NCBI GenBank assembly: GCA_024803745.1
Contig: JANJXV010000014.1
Coordinates: forward strand, 2,465,001 to 2,529,000
Direction of reading: 5' to 3'
DNA from: Megascapheus bottae
Lineage: Eukaryota > Chordata > Mammalia > Rodentia > Geomyidae
DNA length: 64,000 bases
Shown here: positions 50,343-62,546 of the stretch, piece after piece
How positions within the stretch are numbered: position 1 is the first letter of the stretch
How the letters are laid out: the number at the start of each line of letters is the position of its first letter
Translations under genes and position numbers: made by a program
Notes under the pieces: model-generated
The model's database searches: none
Told to the model about the DNA's origin: nothing
Seen by the model: only the letters and a program-made list of their open reading frames with translations

Positions 50343-52169
50343 TTTCATTTATACTCTAACCTCAACACTTCCATTATCATATCAGTATATTATGTTTGAA
50401 TGTCTAAATAAATACCATATAAATGTCCTATCTTCTAACGGTGTGTATTCAATATGTGTATATGGGTATGGATAGCTATATCTGTATCTATATTCAACAT
50501 AGATGACCAGGCTACCCCACCCTCTACATGATTATGATCATTCATGCGGAAACCCCAACCGCGGTATGATCTTGGTTCCTTAGATGTAAAGGATGTAAAG
50601 TCTAGAATCAGTCTTAAGATATTTAGAATTTCTTGAGAGAATTTATGTTTTTAGTACCTTGATGTTTGTTGTACCAGTGGCAAACATTTGGATGACTGAC
50701 TTGATTTCCTACTTTTCATCCATACGTTTACAGTTCCTTAGACTTACAGAAACAGTGTTCCATCTAAATCCTGGCTTGGATAGCTCTCTTCCACTCATGG
50801 AAGTTTCCAGCCTTCTCAGAGTGTGGAATTACTGGGCTACCCTGGTGTTCACAGAGCATGACTGCAATGCTCATTGTCACGGAATTTCCTGTCAGTAAAA
50901 AGTGCAAATGATGCTATCCTGTGACTTCAAAACAATTGGATAACACTTGTTGAAAAAGTGGTCTTGTTTTATATTAACAGTGTGCTTTCTGAAGACCAAT
51001 TCATGGAAAGCAATTCTGTCAAAAGTATTATTGATATTTAAAGTACTTCCTTGCTTTTGTAGATATGCAAACTTTTATATGAACTCAGTTATTCAACATT
51101 ATAATATTGTACTAACTAAAATGTGATTAATAAAATTTAGATAAACAAGATTAATTAGAAGAAAAAGTTTCTTTGGCTTATCCTGGCCTCTGTATACTCA
51201 AAATTTCACCTATTTTACTCTTTGTTTTATCCCTTGAAAATGTTTGAGTCTTAGACTTATTTGAAAAATTATGTACGGTCTTCAGAAGTTTTTATCAAAT
51301 AGTTTGTATGTGTGGACAATAATTATAATATGGGTGAGAACTATGGACAATGTTAACCAATTCATCAAAGTAAGCATTCCTGACAGTACAATTGAACTCT
51401 GTTTTTACAAAGGTAGGGATCTCATTGATGTGGCCATGTTTTTTGGTCAAATCAGTGGCCTAGAAACATGATAAGCCTATCTGTTTAAAACTTGATGTAA
51501 AACTGGCAAGCCTGACTGAGTACATTCCAATACACATAACACAGAGACAGGGCTCCATAGGAACCATTACTTTCCAAGAGGATAGCGACGTATTTTGATG
51601 ATTTGCACCACACTGTTCCTTCAAATCAGGACACACAGTGCTTTGAGATTATGTTGTAAGGACCAAATCTGCTCTACTGGCAATTTTTTTTTAAATTGAT
51701 GTGCCAAACTGACACATTCGCTCACTCCTGAGGAAACTTGGTTTAATTTTTAGCCTTGAACAATCTGCACAGGTATCGCTATGATGCCTTCCTCTTACCC
51801 ATATTGTCACACGTCTCCAAATTAACCCTCTAGGCAGGGTTCCACAGCCTCATTATTTTTCTCCATTTGCTGCTGGCATTCCACAGAGACAGGAGGATGG
51901 TGACTCACTTTGAATGTCTCCCTTCACTCACTGCACACTACTGCATTCAATTCAAAGTCAGCCCAAACCCCTCTTTAAGTGGCAGAGAGGCTGTTTTCTA
52001 TTTTGTAGAGCTAATCCAGGCCAGCTTAAGAATCATACTTCTCCTTAACCACAGACCCAAACGCCCAGGGCGAACAGCCTTCGGTCATTGCTGGTTGGGA
52101 AGCTCACCCCCTAGGTTCACATTTGATCTGGTTGCCCGTGTCCTTCCGTGGGTGGCACTCTGCCTACTC

Positions 52170-52195
52170 CTCAGCCATCATGCCTGATGGCTGAG
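52170..52195. other. Perfect 11 bp hairpin
   Basis: CTCAGCCATCA and TGATGGCTGAG are perfect complements separated by TGCC. It lies in a single-copy, moderately GC-rich part of the intron. Function unknown. Confidence 0.7.
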
Positions 52196-53084
52196 CAGTC
52201 CTTCAAAAGCATCTCCTAGTTCAAGTACCATCTTTTCTGGGCAGTGGTTGCTCCCCAGGGAGGAAAAAGTCATATTGATGCCATATGCTGTTTAATGGTG
52301 GCTGATATTTTGTTTGTGTAAAAGCAAATGCTTAGCTGTCAGGAGGCTGTGAGTCAGACAGATTAGATCCTTCTGGCTACTGGTGAACTGGTATGTATTT
52401 CTACAAGTGCCTAAAAGACCCATAGCCAAATTTCTCTTGCTAATGGAAACACATGCAATTACAGAACATTGATGGGGAAAGCTCATCTTCTTGGTGATTG
52501 AGTAGCACCAGGCTTCTGACATTGCAAAAGGTATGAAGGTGATAAAGTCATGAGTTGGCAATGAACTTGTAGATGGAGGGAAAGGATTTAGTTTCTTTAG
52601 AGGTTACTCTTTTTTGTCTCTATTTATCCAAGGATGCATACTCCATCCTTCTAAATGCTAAGAGGAGTGACAATCCACCCAAACTTACCACCCCATTAAT
52701 GCTAGAAGGAAAGATGGAATTAGCTTGTCTGCTACTTCTTGACTTGGTTTATACTAAAAATATTAAAGTAGTTGGTTCTAAGACCTTATTTTCCACAGTT
52801 TCAAAAGCAATTATCCTGGTTACCTTTCTTGGATATCCATGGAATCACACCTTTCATGGCTAAGACTCTCCCATCTACCTAAGGCTGGGCTGTGTACTGA
52901 GAATATGAAAGGTAGGATGGAAATCAAATTGTGATCCAGCTTCACACATTCTAGGAGAGCTATAATTCATTTTCAAAAAGAATAATGTGTGCTAGTGAGG
53001 AGGCTATGAACTAACATGCACCTTTTATGAATTAAAATTAAGGCTTAGGTATATCACATTCATTGGACTAGCTACTATTAAAAG

Positions 53085-53372
53085 CAAGAAAAACAACAGA
53101 ACATAGCAAGTATTGTTAAGGATATTGAATTATTGGAATCCTTGGTGGAATATGAAGTGGTACAAAACAAACTAATATGACAGTTCCCCCCAAATTATGG
53201 ATATATGCTTATGGATATATGCCCCCAAAGAATTAAAAACAGAATTTCAGTGATATTTATGTATTTATGTTCCCAGCAACATTGCCCATAAAAGTTAAAA
53301 ATAATGCAACTGTTTCTTAATGGATGAATGAATAAGACACAGTATATACACACAAAGAATCCTCTGTCATTG
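53085..53372 (+). mobile_element. Ancient L1 ORF2-end fragment
   Basis: CTAATATGACAGTTCCCCCC, GAATTAAAAACAGAATTTCA, AATGGATGAATGAATAAG follow the order of the ancient mammalian L1 ORF2 C-terminal region. Heavily diverged. Confidence 0.55.
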
Positions 53373-53640
53373 GACATTTGATTCACTTCTTTTTGACAAT
53401 GAGGACTAGTGTCATTATGAACACATGTGTACAAGGTTTTGTGCAAACTAACAAGTTCAGTGATCCTGGGTATTTATCTAAGAACAGAATTGCTGTGTTA
53501 TATGGTAATTCTATGTTTAACTTTTATAGAAATGCCCAGACGTTTTTCAAAATGATTACATAATTTTATTCTCAGTAGCATTATGATAATTCTATTTTCT
53601 CTACATCCTTACCAGCATTTTTATTTCCCATAAACATATT
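53373..53640 (-). mobile_element. Ancient L1 ORF2-end fragment, opposite strand
   Basis: AGAATTGCTGTGTTATATGG, TCTATGTTTAAC and TCTCTACATCCTTACCAGC match the complement of the same L1 region as the preceding fragment. Confidence 0.6.
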
Positions 53641-53929
53641 TATGACTTTCTAAGAATTTGTATACATGTTTAATGCAAAGTAAAACAAACAAAGAAAAAT
53701 AGACCCTATTTTTGGGTCCTAGCTAGGTTCCACTGAATTGGAATCTTTAGGTAAGAGGACTTGAGATGTATGTAGTAGCCCAATTGTTACTATCATGGAG
53801 AATTTGGGAACAGTACAATTCTAAAGCAATTACTTAGTAGAGTACCATTGGGTACCCTACCCAATGCTCAGTACCATTGTGGGTTGGGTTTTCCTTTGTG
53901 TCAATAAAGGCCTGCAGCTAGGATTTTTT

Positions 53930-54030
53930 TTAAATTTAATTTTATTTCTTTTTCTTTTTCTTTATGATTTATTGTAAAGGTGCTGGAGAGTGGTTATAGT
54001 TACAAAAAGTAAGCTAATGAGTACATTTCT
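53930..54030 (-). mobile_element. L1 3' UTR remnant
   Basis: TTTATTGTAAAGGTGCTGGA and AATGAGTACATTTCTCC can be aligned with the complement of the L1 3' ends elsewhere in the window. Confidence 0.4.
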
Positions 54031-54193
54031 CCTTTCTCTCTGTGTCTTTCTTCTTCCTTCCTTCCTTTCTTTCTTCTTTCTTTGCCATTCCCCTCCCTCC
54101 CTCCCTCCTTCACTTCCTCCCTCCCTCCCTCCTTTGCTCCCTCCTTCCCTACTTTCCTTCCTTTCTTTCTTCCTTTCTTCCTTCCTTCTTTTT
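54029..54193 (+). repeat. CT-rich (CCTT)n/(CCCT)n microsatellite
   Basis: A 165 bp pyrimidine tract. The serine/proline-rich frames across it are not genes. Confidence 0.88.
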
Positions 54194-54194
54194 A

Positions 54195-54392
54195 GATTTT
54201 TTTTTTACCAGTCCGGGGGCTTGAACTCAGGGCCTGGGCACTGTTCTTGAGTTTTCTCAAGGCTTCTGCTGTACCGCTTGAGCCATAGCACCATTTCCAG
54301 TTTTTTCTATTTATGTGGTACAGAAGAATCAAACCCAGGGCTTTGTGTATAGTAGGCTAGAACTCTATCAGTGGGCCACACTCTGTGCCCCA
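54195..54392 (-). mobile_element. IDL-type dimeric SINE
   Basis: Reverse-oriented, diverged two-monomer copy (GGGGCTTGAACTCAGGGCCT; GAATCAAACCCAGGGCTTTG). Confidence 0.82.
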
Positions 54393-54944
54393 CATTTCCT
54401 TTTAAACATTGTTACCCCCTCCTCATTTTCTCTGGTTTACCACTCCCTGCTCCCCTCCCTTGCAAGTGGTAAAGTTCATTTCCAACATAGCTAGTGAGTA
54501 TCATCATTGCACTAGTTCATCCTTTGTCCTGCTGTTCCTGTTTTTTTTTTTTAAATGGAGCTATACAACTATCTTCACAACTAGCCCAAAAAATATGTAC
54601 TGCTCTGCTAGAACATTATTGCTCCATTTCCTTCAAGGCTATTTGCTAGTTTTAATGTCCTACCTTGCTTCCGTACTTCATTGAATTGATTAGACTTTTA
54701 GAAAATGGTAATGAAGATGAGAGTGCAGGTCTAGGCTCTTGTCTCTTCCAGCATCACTCCCCATGGGATACAGAGTGTCCTGGAGTTTTCTTGGTTGTTG
54801 GAAGCTTAACTGTTGTCATCACTATTACCTCTGATTACATGACCAATAGTTATGGGGGTATTCCAGTGTTTTGGAGAATCAACTTAGTTTTAAGCATTTC
54901 TTATTAGGAACTAATATTTTCTCTCCATTTTATTTTCAGATTAA

Positions 54945-55280
54945 GAAATGTAGGTGCCCATTCATATGGAAATGGAAAGAGTTACTTGGCGAAGTAGGCC
55001 AGAACCTCATTTGTAGTAATTAGAATGTGCCTACAAATCTACAAGCAAACATAATGGACAATAAAAGACAAAAAATTAACCTGGAACATTGTGTATACAT
55101 GTATTGATTTGAAATAGAAAAGGGAAGAGGGAAGCAAGATGATTGGGAGGGGTGCGGGTAGGGAAATGGGGACAAAAACATGAAAAGGGGTATCAATGTT
55201 CGAGAAGTAATGCACTCACTATCTGACAAATGTAACTGTAACTCCTGTATACATTATCCCTACAATAAAATTTAAAAAAT
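54945..55280 (+). mobile_element. L1 3' UTR fragment
   Basis: GGAAATGGAAAGAGTTACTT, GGGGTATCAATGTTCGAGAA and the end CCCTACAATAAAATTTAAAA match the L1 3' end family seen at 28422-29290. No clear flanking duplication. Confidence 0.75.
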
Positions 55281-55589
55281 TACACTTGGGCATGATGAAT
55301 TAAGCAGGCCTCTAAATAGTCCCACAGGAGACCAAAGGAGGATATTCAAGAGAGATTTACAAAGGCTCATATATGCACATGATCAGAGATGATGATATTC
55401 ATCAAAATGAACTTTAAGAATGGAAATAAGAAGTTTATTTTAGTTTGGTTTTTTTTGTGTGTGGGTTTTTGTTTTGCTTTCCCCCTTTGTATTCCACCTC
55501 CCACACTGTTTTTGATTTCTATGCCTGGGAGAAGGGGCAGCACAGAAACAGTGGGACAGAGGGTGAACTAAGTCAGCAGTGATACTCAC

Positions 55590-55765
55590 CAGACACTACA
55601 TTGACATGAACTATGTAACTTGTTGGGGAGGGGTGGTGGGTGGCAAAAACTGGGCACCGATGAAGGAAGAGGTGACATTGTTCAGAAGGAAATGTACCCA
55701 TTACCTGTACATAACTGAACCCCTTGGTACATCATCTTTACAATACAGTTTTTTTTTTAATGTGA
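55590..55765 (+). mobile_element. L1-like 3' UTR fragment (different subfamily)
   Basis: GATGAAGGAAGAGGTGACAT, ACCCATTACCTGTACATAAC and CATCTTTACAATACAG end in a T/A-rich tail. It resembles an older L1 3' UTR. Confidence 0.5.
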
Positions 55766-55797
55766 AAAATGTGGCAACCAGGAAAAAAACAAAAAGA

Positions 55798-55905
55798 GGA
55801 AAACAGAAACCAAGGTTCAGAGAAGGAAGTCATCATCTTAAGATCAAATGAACAGAAAGGAGCAAAGCTGGGATTTGAACTAAAACCAGTCTGCCTTCAA
55901 AGCCA
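55798..55905 (+). mobile_element. MIR SINE remnant
   Basis: AAGGTTCAGAGAAGGAAGTC then GCAAAGCTGGGATTTGAACT and GTCTGCCTTCAAAGCC match the MIR 3' half. Confidence 0.6.
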
Positions 55906-55929
55906 AAAAAGACACCATATAAAAAAACG

Positions 55930-56310
55930 TTGAATACGAATGCTCTTTTTCTTTGTGATTCATGATCCTTACTCGAGTACATCTATCTGAATTCCTCACC
56001 ACCAGCACAGGAAGTGATCATCACAGGTTGGACCTCCTGAGTGCCACATGACAGAGAGCGCTTGTGAGAGCCTGCTAGTTATAGGGCCCTTAGCAACCAG
56101 TCACTGACCTCTTTCCCATTGGGTTTCTGTTGCTAATATAGAGATCACTCCTCTCTCTCAACTCCAAGCCTATCAGTCGTGACAGGTGACAACAGAGCTA
56201 ATTAGTACGATTGTGCTGATATTTACTATGACGTGCATGTTCCTGCTGAGAACTGATTGAGGCCAATTAGTCATTTCTTGAGAGTCTACTGAGCAGCTCC
56301 CAGTGGGGGA
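55930..56310. promoter_or_regulatory. Candidate intronic enhancer with homeodomain-type sites
   Basis: A repeat-free segment of balanced composition between an L1/MIR block and a large CT microsatellite. It contains GCTAATTAG at 56197-56205 and CCAATTAGTCA at 56263-56273 (homeodomain-type cores), TGACAG at 56180-56185 (MEIS/TGIF-type) overlapping the E-box CAGGTG, and TATGACGTGC near 56227. The clustering resembles conserved developmental enhancers; conservation could not be tested here. Confidence 0.35.
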
Positions 56311-56432
56311 AAGTAATCCGGTCACTTGTGACAACTTTTGTGTTTACCATCACTGGGTTGGGAGAAAATGCTTTGTTTCATCTTGTCACTATGCCACCAA
56401 ACTGAAAAATGCCTTTAGAAGATAAACAAACC

Positions 56433-56435
<3 letters not shown>

Positions 56436-56493
<58 letters not shown>

Positions 56494-56548
56494 CCCTCTC
56501 TCCCTCTCCCTCCCTTCCTCTCTCCTCTCCCTCTCCCTCCCTCCCTCC

Positions 56549-56579
<31 letters not shown>

Positions 56580-56704
56580 TGTCTCTCTCTCCCCCCTCTC
56601 CCCCCTCTCTCCCTCTTCCTCCTTCCCCCTCCCTCTCTCCCTCTCCCTCTCTCTCTCTCCCTCTCCCTCTCCCTCTCCCTCCCTCCCTCCCTCCCTCCCT
56701 CCCT

Positions 56705-56737
<33 letters not shown>

Positions 56738-56778
56738 CCCCTCTCTCTCCCTCTCCCTCCCTCCCTCTCTCCCTCCCT

Positions 56779-56841
<63 letters not shown>
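56436..56841 (+). repeat. 406 bp polypyrimidine (CT)n/(CCCT)n tract
   Basis: Almost pure pyrimidine on the plus strand: a (CT)n core, (CCCT)n blocks, then (CT)n again. It produces long low-complexity frames on both strands that are artefacts. Confidence 0.95.
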
Positions 56842-56843
<2 letters not shown>

Positions 56844-57311
56844 CGTTTTCTAAGTCAGCACATTTCCTTTTGGACAATGTCACCCCTTCCTTTGTTCTCT
56901 TTCAGTTTTTCTTCCCTCCCATCCTCACCCACGAGTGGCATTGCTCATTTTTAACACAGTTTCTACTGAGGACCACAGTTTCTATTGAGGACCACTGCTG
57001 CATTTCCTCTCTGTTATTGCTAAAACTACACTGCCAACATATTCTGTTATTACTGCAGTTTAGTAAGTTTATCACAACTAAATAACCACTATTGACAAAT
57101 TATAGCTATAGATACATATTGATATGTTATAGTTAACTAAAGCCCATACTTTATTCAGATATGCTTAGCTTTTACCTAATGTCTTTTTTCCTGTTCTAAG
57201 AGCCCATTCAGGACAAGAATTCATGTTACACTTGACCATCCCTAGGTCCTTCCAGACTCTGATCACTTCTTGGATTTCCATTATGTTCATTCTCTTTACT
57301 TTTCTTTTTAT

Positions 57312-57398
57312 CTTCTGCAGTACCAGGATTTGAATTGAAAATCCTGTATCCAGTTTTTAGAAAGGTACTGTACCACTGGAACCACATCTGCAAGTATT
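57312..57398 (-). mobile_element. ID-type SINE remnant
   Basis: Complement of an ID monomer: GCAGTACCAGGATTTGAATT, then AAAGGTACTGTACCACTGGA. Confidence 0.5.
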
Positions 57399-57504
57399 TT
57401 TTCTTCTGCTTCACTTATGTTTTTGTTTCATATTATGACAGTTCTACCTATGCTTTTCCTGTATCTAGGAATACAACCACGAACCATCAAGATTATGTAT
57501 TGAG

Positions 57505-57610
57505 ATAGGGGCCTCACTACATCTCAACAAATAAGCCAAGCATGGTCTTATTTTTGCCTGGGCTGGTCTTGAGTCATAATCCTCTAGGAACCTCTGCTGG
57601 GATGGCTGCT
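57505..57610 (-). mobile_element. Possible B1-like remnant
   Basis: TTGAGATAGGGGCCTCACTA and GCCTGGGCTGGTCTTGAGTC recall the complement of 7SL-derived SINEs. Weak. Confidence 0.35.
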
Positions 57611-58070
57611 GGGCTTCATGCTTTTCATTGCTTTAAGGAGAACTTTGAAGCATATTCCTTGGTTTGATATTGCATTTTTTTTCTTCCTTAAGATTAGGAC
57701 AGTACAACAATAGATCTTTTTAGCTTGCACAAAATATTGTGAATCAAAACAAAGAAAAGGTCTAAGAGTTTAAGACGTTGACTTCAGTTGGCAAAAGATT
57801 ATAATGCAGTAGTGTTATGATTATGTATCTAGTATCATCCATCTATCATTTATTGATCATCTATCTATTCATGAGTATCTGATGTGTTCAATTTTTATAA
57901 GTTTGTCATTCAGGAATTTAACTGTGAATAAAATTAGGTGAGGGTATGACATCATACCTGATAAGAACGGTCACTGATATACTCTCAGATCAAAGAAGTT
58001 TTTCCAGTGCAGTTTTCTAAACATTTAGAAAACTTTATTGTTATTTCTAAGACATAAGAAACCCAACTTG

Positions 58071-58283
58071 GGGCTGGGAGTTTGGCCTAGTGGTAGAGTG
58101 CTTGCCTAGCATGCACGAAGACCCGTGTTCGAGTCCTTGGTACCACATACTTAGAAAAAGCCTGAAGTGGTGCTGAGGCTCAAGTGGTAGAGCTCTAGCC
58201 TTGAGAAAAATGCAAGGACAGTGCTCAGGCCCTGAGCTTAAGCCCAGGACTGGAAAAAAGAAAAAGAAAAAAAAAGAAAAAAA
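58071..58283 (+). mobile_element. IDL-type dimeric SINE
   Basis: Full copy; left head GTTTGGCCTAGTGGTAGAGT and right monomer GAGGCTCAAGTGGTAGAGCT, tail of A-runs with G. AAGAAACCCAACTTG / AAGAAACCCAAGTTG flank it (58056-58070, 58284-58298). Confidence 0.92.
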
Positions 58284-58484
58284 AAGAAACCCAAGTTGCT
58301 ATGCCTAGGCTACAAGTGAAGCAATCCAAGTTGAGAGCTACCTTTTGCTTTTAGGAACAAAAACAAGAAAGAATAGAAAGAGATGATGTAGACTGCAGTT
58401 GTATGTTAAAAAATCATTGTCTGCCTTCAAATCAAGTGTGTATATCTAAAGGAAGTTGATATACTGACATTCACCTCTTTGATT

Positions 58485-58486
<2 letters not shown>

Positions 58487-58534
<48 letters not shown>
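58487..58534 (+). repeat. (TG)n microsatellite
   Basis: 24 uninterrupted TG units. Confidence 0.93.
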
Positions 58535-58537
<3 letters not shown>

Positions 58538-58934
58538 TAGAGAGCACAGATTTCTTTATTCATGAAAGAAAAAAGTTTCAGTTTGTAGGAAAGAGTAGGC
58601 AGCATTAACTTCACTGCTTGTTAAAACATGAAAGATTAATAGCAAAAAAATAGAGGAAGAATTTTGAATGTCTCCAGTTCAGTGTCTTCAAAAACACTCG
58701 AGGTTTTAGAGAATAGCTCACCCAACCACCTGAAAGTGTTGCTAAGGGACTCAGCCACACGACTGCCCCACTTTTACCATCAAACCATCTTCCTTGAAGT
58801 GCAGCCACAAATTAAATTTATTTTTATTGAATAAATACTAAGTCCGTGCAAAGGGGGCAAACACAGCATCCAGAAATGGGGCACCACACCCTGGCAACAC
58901 TGATAGAATCTGTGTGTAAGAAAAGGATTTTCTT

Positions 58935-59068
58935 TGGGAGGGGGTGTGTGTGTGGCGGGAAATGGGGACAAAAAATATGAGAAGGGGTATCAATATGTGA
59001 GAAGTAATGCATCTACTACCTGGCGAACGTAACTGTAACCCCTCTATACATTACCCCAACAATAAAAA
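58935..59068 (+). mobile_element. L1 3' end fragment
   Basis: Short L1 3' terminus: GAGAAGGGGTATCAATATGT, GTAACCCCTCTATACATTAC, then CAATAAAAAAA. Confidence 0.7.
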
Positions 59069-59638
59069 AATGATCCTTTTGTTGTCTATAAGCCAGGGCA
59101 ATAAAAGGAAGAATTCTGTTATCAGCTTTGTTTGTTTTTCATAAGATTAATATTAAATAGAGTAATTGGATTTAAAACTGACAATGTTGGTGATAATGTG
59201 AAAATACAATTGAATGATAGATTTGTGTCCTCTCTGTGGACATTCTTTTTTTTTTCTTTTGCGAGGGGGGAAGGTTTGTAAGATTCAAGTTTGGGGCCTG
59301 AGACTGAAAAAAAAGAGGAAAATGAAGTCTCCATATGTCACTGAGCAAGCACCCCTCCTGGTAAAATGACACTGCATTTGGAGGATCCACCCTACAGGTC
59401 ATGGAATATCCCATATTAGATCATGACCAAGCCATTCAGGTCAGAAATTACAGAAGAAGCATTAAAAACAAGCCAGTGTTCCACTATGCAGAGGCTCTTC
59501 ACATGGCTTGTCTGAGTTACAGGGGTGACTCTACTAGCCTTGGACAGCCCCAGAATCAGTTGAATCAGTGGGATTGTTTTAAATGAATAGGTTTTAAACA
59601 ATAAAAGGAGGGGTTGACAGATACATTATAATATTAAA

Positions 59639-59644
<6 letters not shown>

Positions 59645-59690
<46 letters not shown>
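59645..59690 (+). repeat. (TG)n microsatellite
   Basis: About 22 TG units. Confidence 0.93.
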
Positions 59691-59693
<3 letters not shown>

Positions 59694-59699
59694 AATGAA

Positions 59700-60020
59700 C
59701 TAGGTAATTTGAGAAAAAGGTGGAGCTGGGACAGATATGGAAAGAATGATGAAGGGGGAGTGGGGGAGGGTTATGGATCAAGATGCCTTGTACTAATGAA
59801 GTGACATGTTGAATTGAAAATTAATTTAAAAAACTGACCTATATTTCAAGGCCAACAAAATGAGCAAATAGGTATTTTTCTTATTTCAAAACTATGGTTT
59901 ATTGAGAGAGACAAGGGAGAATGGAAAAGGTAACGCTGATCAAGATTCATTGTTCTTGTAAATGAGCAGATTGAATGGAGACCTCTTTGTACTATTGAAA
60001 GATTTAAAAAATAAATAGAA
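59700..60020 (+). mobile_element. Two possible old L1 3' ends
   Basis: Segments at 59700-59830 (GATCAAGATGCCTTGTAC) and 59890-60020 (GATCAAGATTCATTGTTC) resemble each other and old L1 3' UTR ends, each finishing in an A-rich tail. Low certainty. Confidence 0.3.
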
Positions 60021-62546
60021 AACCTATGGTTATACCTATGTTAGAGAAGCAAATGAAAGTTCTACATCCAACAAAGTAATATGGCAGAAGTGCTTTAGGC
60101 ATAGATTTTCTTTTCCTTTTGCCTGGAATTACTTAGATATGTTAATGACTGAGACACAGAGGTAAGAATTTTATCTACTTTGGCTGCTCATTTAATCAAC
60201 TGCTACCCTGCAGTGTGGAAAAGGATTTGAAAAAAAATAATTGGGTTTAAATTCATGCTACACAATCTTTTCCAAAGACAGGAATAAACTGATTTCTGTG
60301 CTAACTACCCAGTCATAGCTCACTGGTCCTCTATTTCCTTCCTTTCACCTTTTTCCAGAAGAATCTTTGATGTTTTGCATGAAATCCAGAGACTGCCACT
60401 GACTTGAGTGTGAAGAAGGACAGCACTCATTTTCTAAAGGTTCATCTTCTAAGCTGAGTTTCTTGGAAAAATCAAGGGAGAAGTAGAGTAGGTATTAAGT
60501 TCTGTAGAGTTCAACTGGAGCTAGCTTTGAAAGGGAAGGGCAAATAAACAACCAAGAGACACGGAACATGAGTGAATAAAAATTCTTTTAAGATCAAATA
60601 ATTAAATTTATAGCAATTCAGGAATTTTTCTTAGTCCACAGGTAAAATATATCTTAGTCATATGTTTTAGATGCACAAATTAAAGGGCATTTACACAGTT
60701 TGAAGTTTCCAGATCTGGAAAGAGAGCCTAGAGGTGTATTAAAGATTGTCAGTGTCAGAGTCCTGATTCAGAGCCTTTTGTTTCATTGAACAACGTAGGT
60801 GATAGTATTGCTCAGCTGGAAGAAATGTGATCATAAATTCCTAAATTATGGTAGTATGGTGTGTCTGATATGCATGCTGCTCAATTGTCAAAATGGAGCA
60901 AAATATTTTGCTTCCTGCAAATCTAACTAAAAATATACAAGGCAATATTTTTTGCCATCTTACCTAAAAAAAAAAAAAAACAGCTGAATTCACATAAAGA
61001 AAATAGAAGTAGCTTCTAGAATAACTTGTGTTTTCCCATTCATAGATTTGTGATTTGGAGTATTTCAGTCTTGGAACTAGCCGTAGGTTTGACTTACTAA
61101 GCACCTAATCTCTAAGGGGTGAAAAGATGTCTAGGGATCCTAGGAAACCAGGAGCAATGTAAAACCAGATAATGAAGAGTTAAGAAAGCCTTCTCAGCCT
61201 GCTAATGAACTCCATCCTGCCCTGTTGAGACCACCCTCCTTTTTAAAGTAAGAGGTAATTTAATATGCATGAAACTCAGTTGTGTTTGGTTTTCATCCAA
61301 TCTCTGTGTATCAGTGTGATAAATTATAATGAGTTGTCTGCTATACTTCACAAAATGAACACAAAAGACTTGAAGAAACAGGTCCCAAGCTTGACTTTCC
61401 AGCTTCCTTTGGATAGATTTTACTTTATTCTAGGTCATAATCCTCCAACAATAAAGAAAACATTTCTTATAGCTTTCTCATACTAGAAGTTATATGTTTC
61501 AAGCCCTCTTTGATGAGATCCACAGTTGTTGGCTTTCTGTTGAAAGCAAGGCCCACACTTGAAAATGACACCAATGGTGAGACCAGCCAAATAACATAGT
61601 AAGAGAAGGAACATGGCCCCTTCAGATTCCAAGGGGTTTCTTCACATGTCCAAGTTCCCTTTGTAATCCACACTGCATTCTAGGAAGTAGATTAGTTATA
61701 GGCACTCCTCTTATTTCAGATTCTGAAAAAGGCACTTGGAGTCAGGGCAATCTAGTGTCTGTTTGGTAAAGGGGCAGAAACTGAAAAGGAAGACAGAAAC
61801 TCAAATTCTGAAAGAGTTCTCTTACTGCAGCTGAGCCATTGTATTCCTATAGCCTTTCTCCTTTAAGATCAAGTTTCTTCAAGTCAGAGTCACTGCCCCA
61901 GAGTAAAGGCCCTCTTCCTTTCAGTTACTGACTTAGGAAGTTCCAATTCTTCAAAAGTCAACAATAGAACTGTTCTCCATAGATGCTTCTTCCAAAGTGA
62001 ATATTCTGCTGTAGTCAGTGGACAACAGAACAGCCTTGAAAGTAATGAATTTTGTGTCAGGAAGTGACCCTTTCCCCGCAAAGTAGAGGTGGAAAAGTCC
62101 CAGGACTGGTCATCAAAGTTTATTTTCTGTGAGAAAATCATGTTAATTTTATCAGGCACAATTTTTTTATTGGCAAAATCAACTATGTTTGTTGGACACT
62201 TCACTGAAGCAAGATTTCGGCTGCTTTTCCTCTGATTGGTTGTTGGTTTCTGTGCAGAAGAGTTTCTGAGTTATTGGCATTGGTTTCCTGATGCAGCTCT
62301 AACAAATAGTAGATACTTAGAATGTTAAAGCAACACAAATATTATTTTTCTTCTAGAGTTTGGAAGGACCAAAATGGAGAACTTGACAGGGTTGTATTCC
62401 TATTCCTCTAGAGGAGGAAAGATTTTTTTTCTGTCTTTTTAGCTTCTAGAGGCCACCCTAATTTCTTGGCTTATATTTACCTTCTGTTTTCAAAGCCATC
62501 CATGCTAGTAGTTTTCAGCCTTGGACTGCTTCATTTTTCATCACTT

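Noticed and set aside
56389..56954. Long open frames (164 and 181 residues) rich in Arg-Glu or Ser-Leu-Pro
   Set aside because: They are translations of a (CT)n/(CCCT)n microsatellite; composition is fixed by the repeat and there is no conserved domain or gene context.
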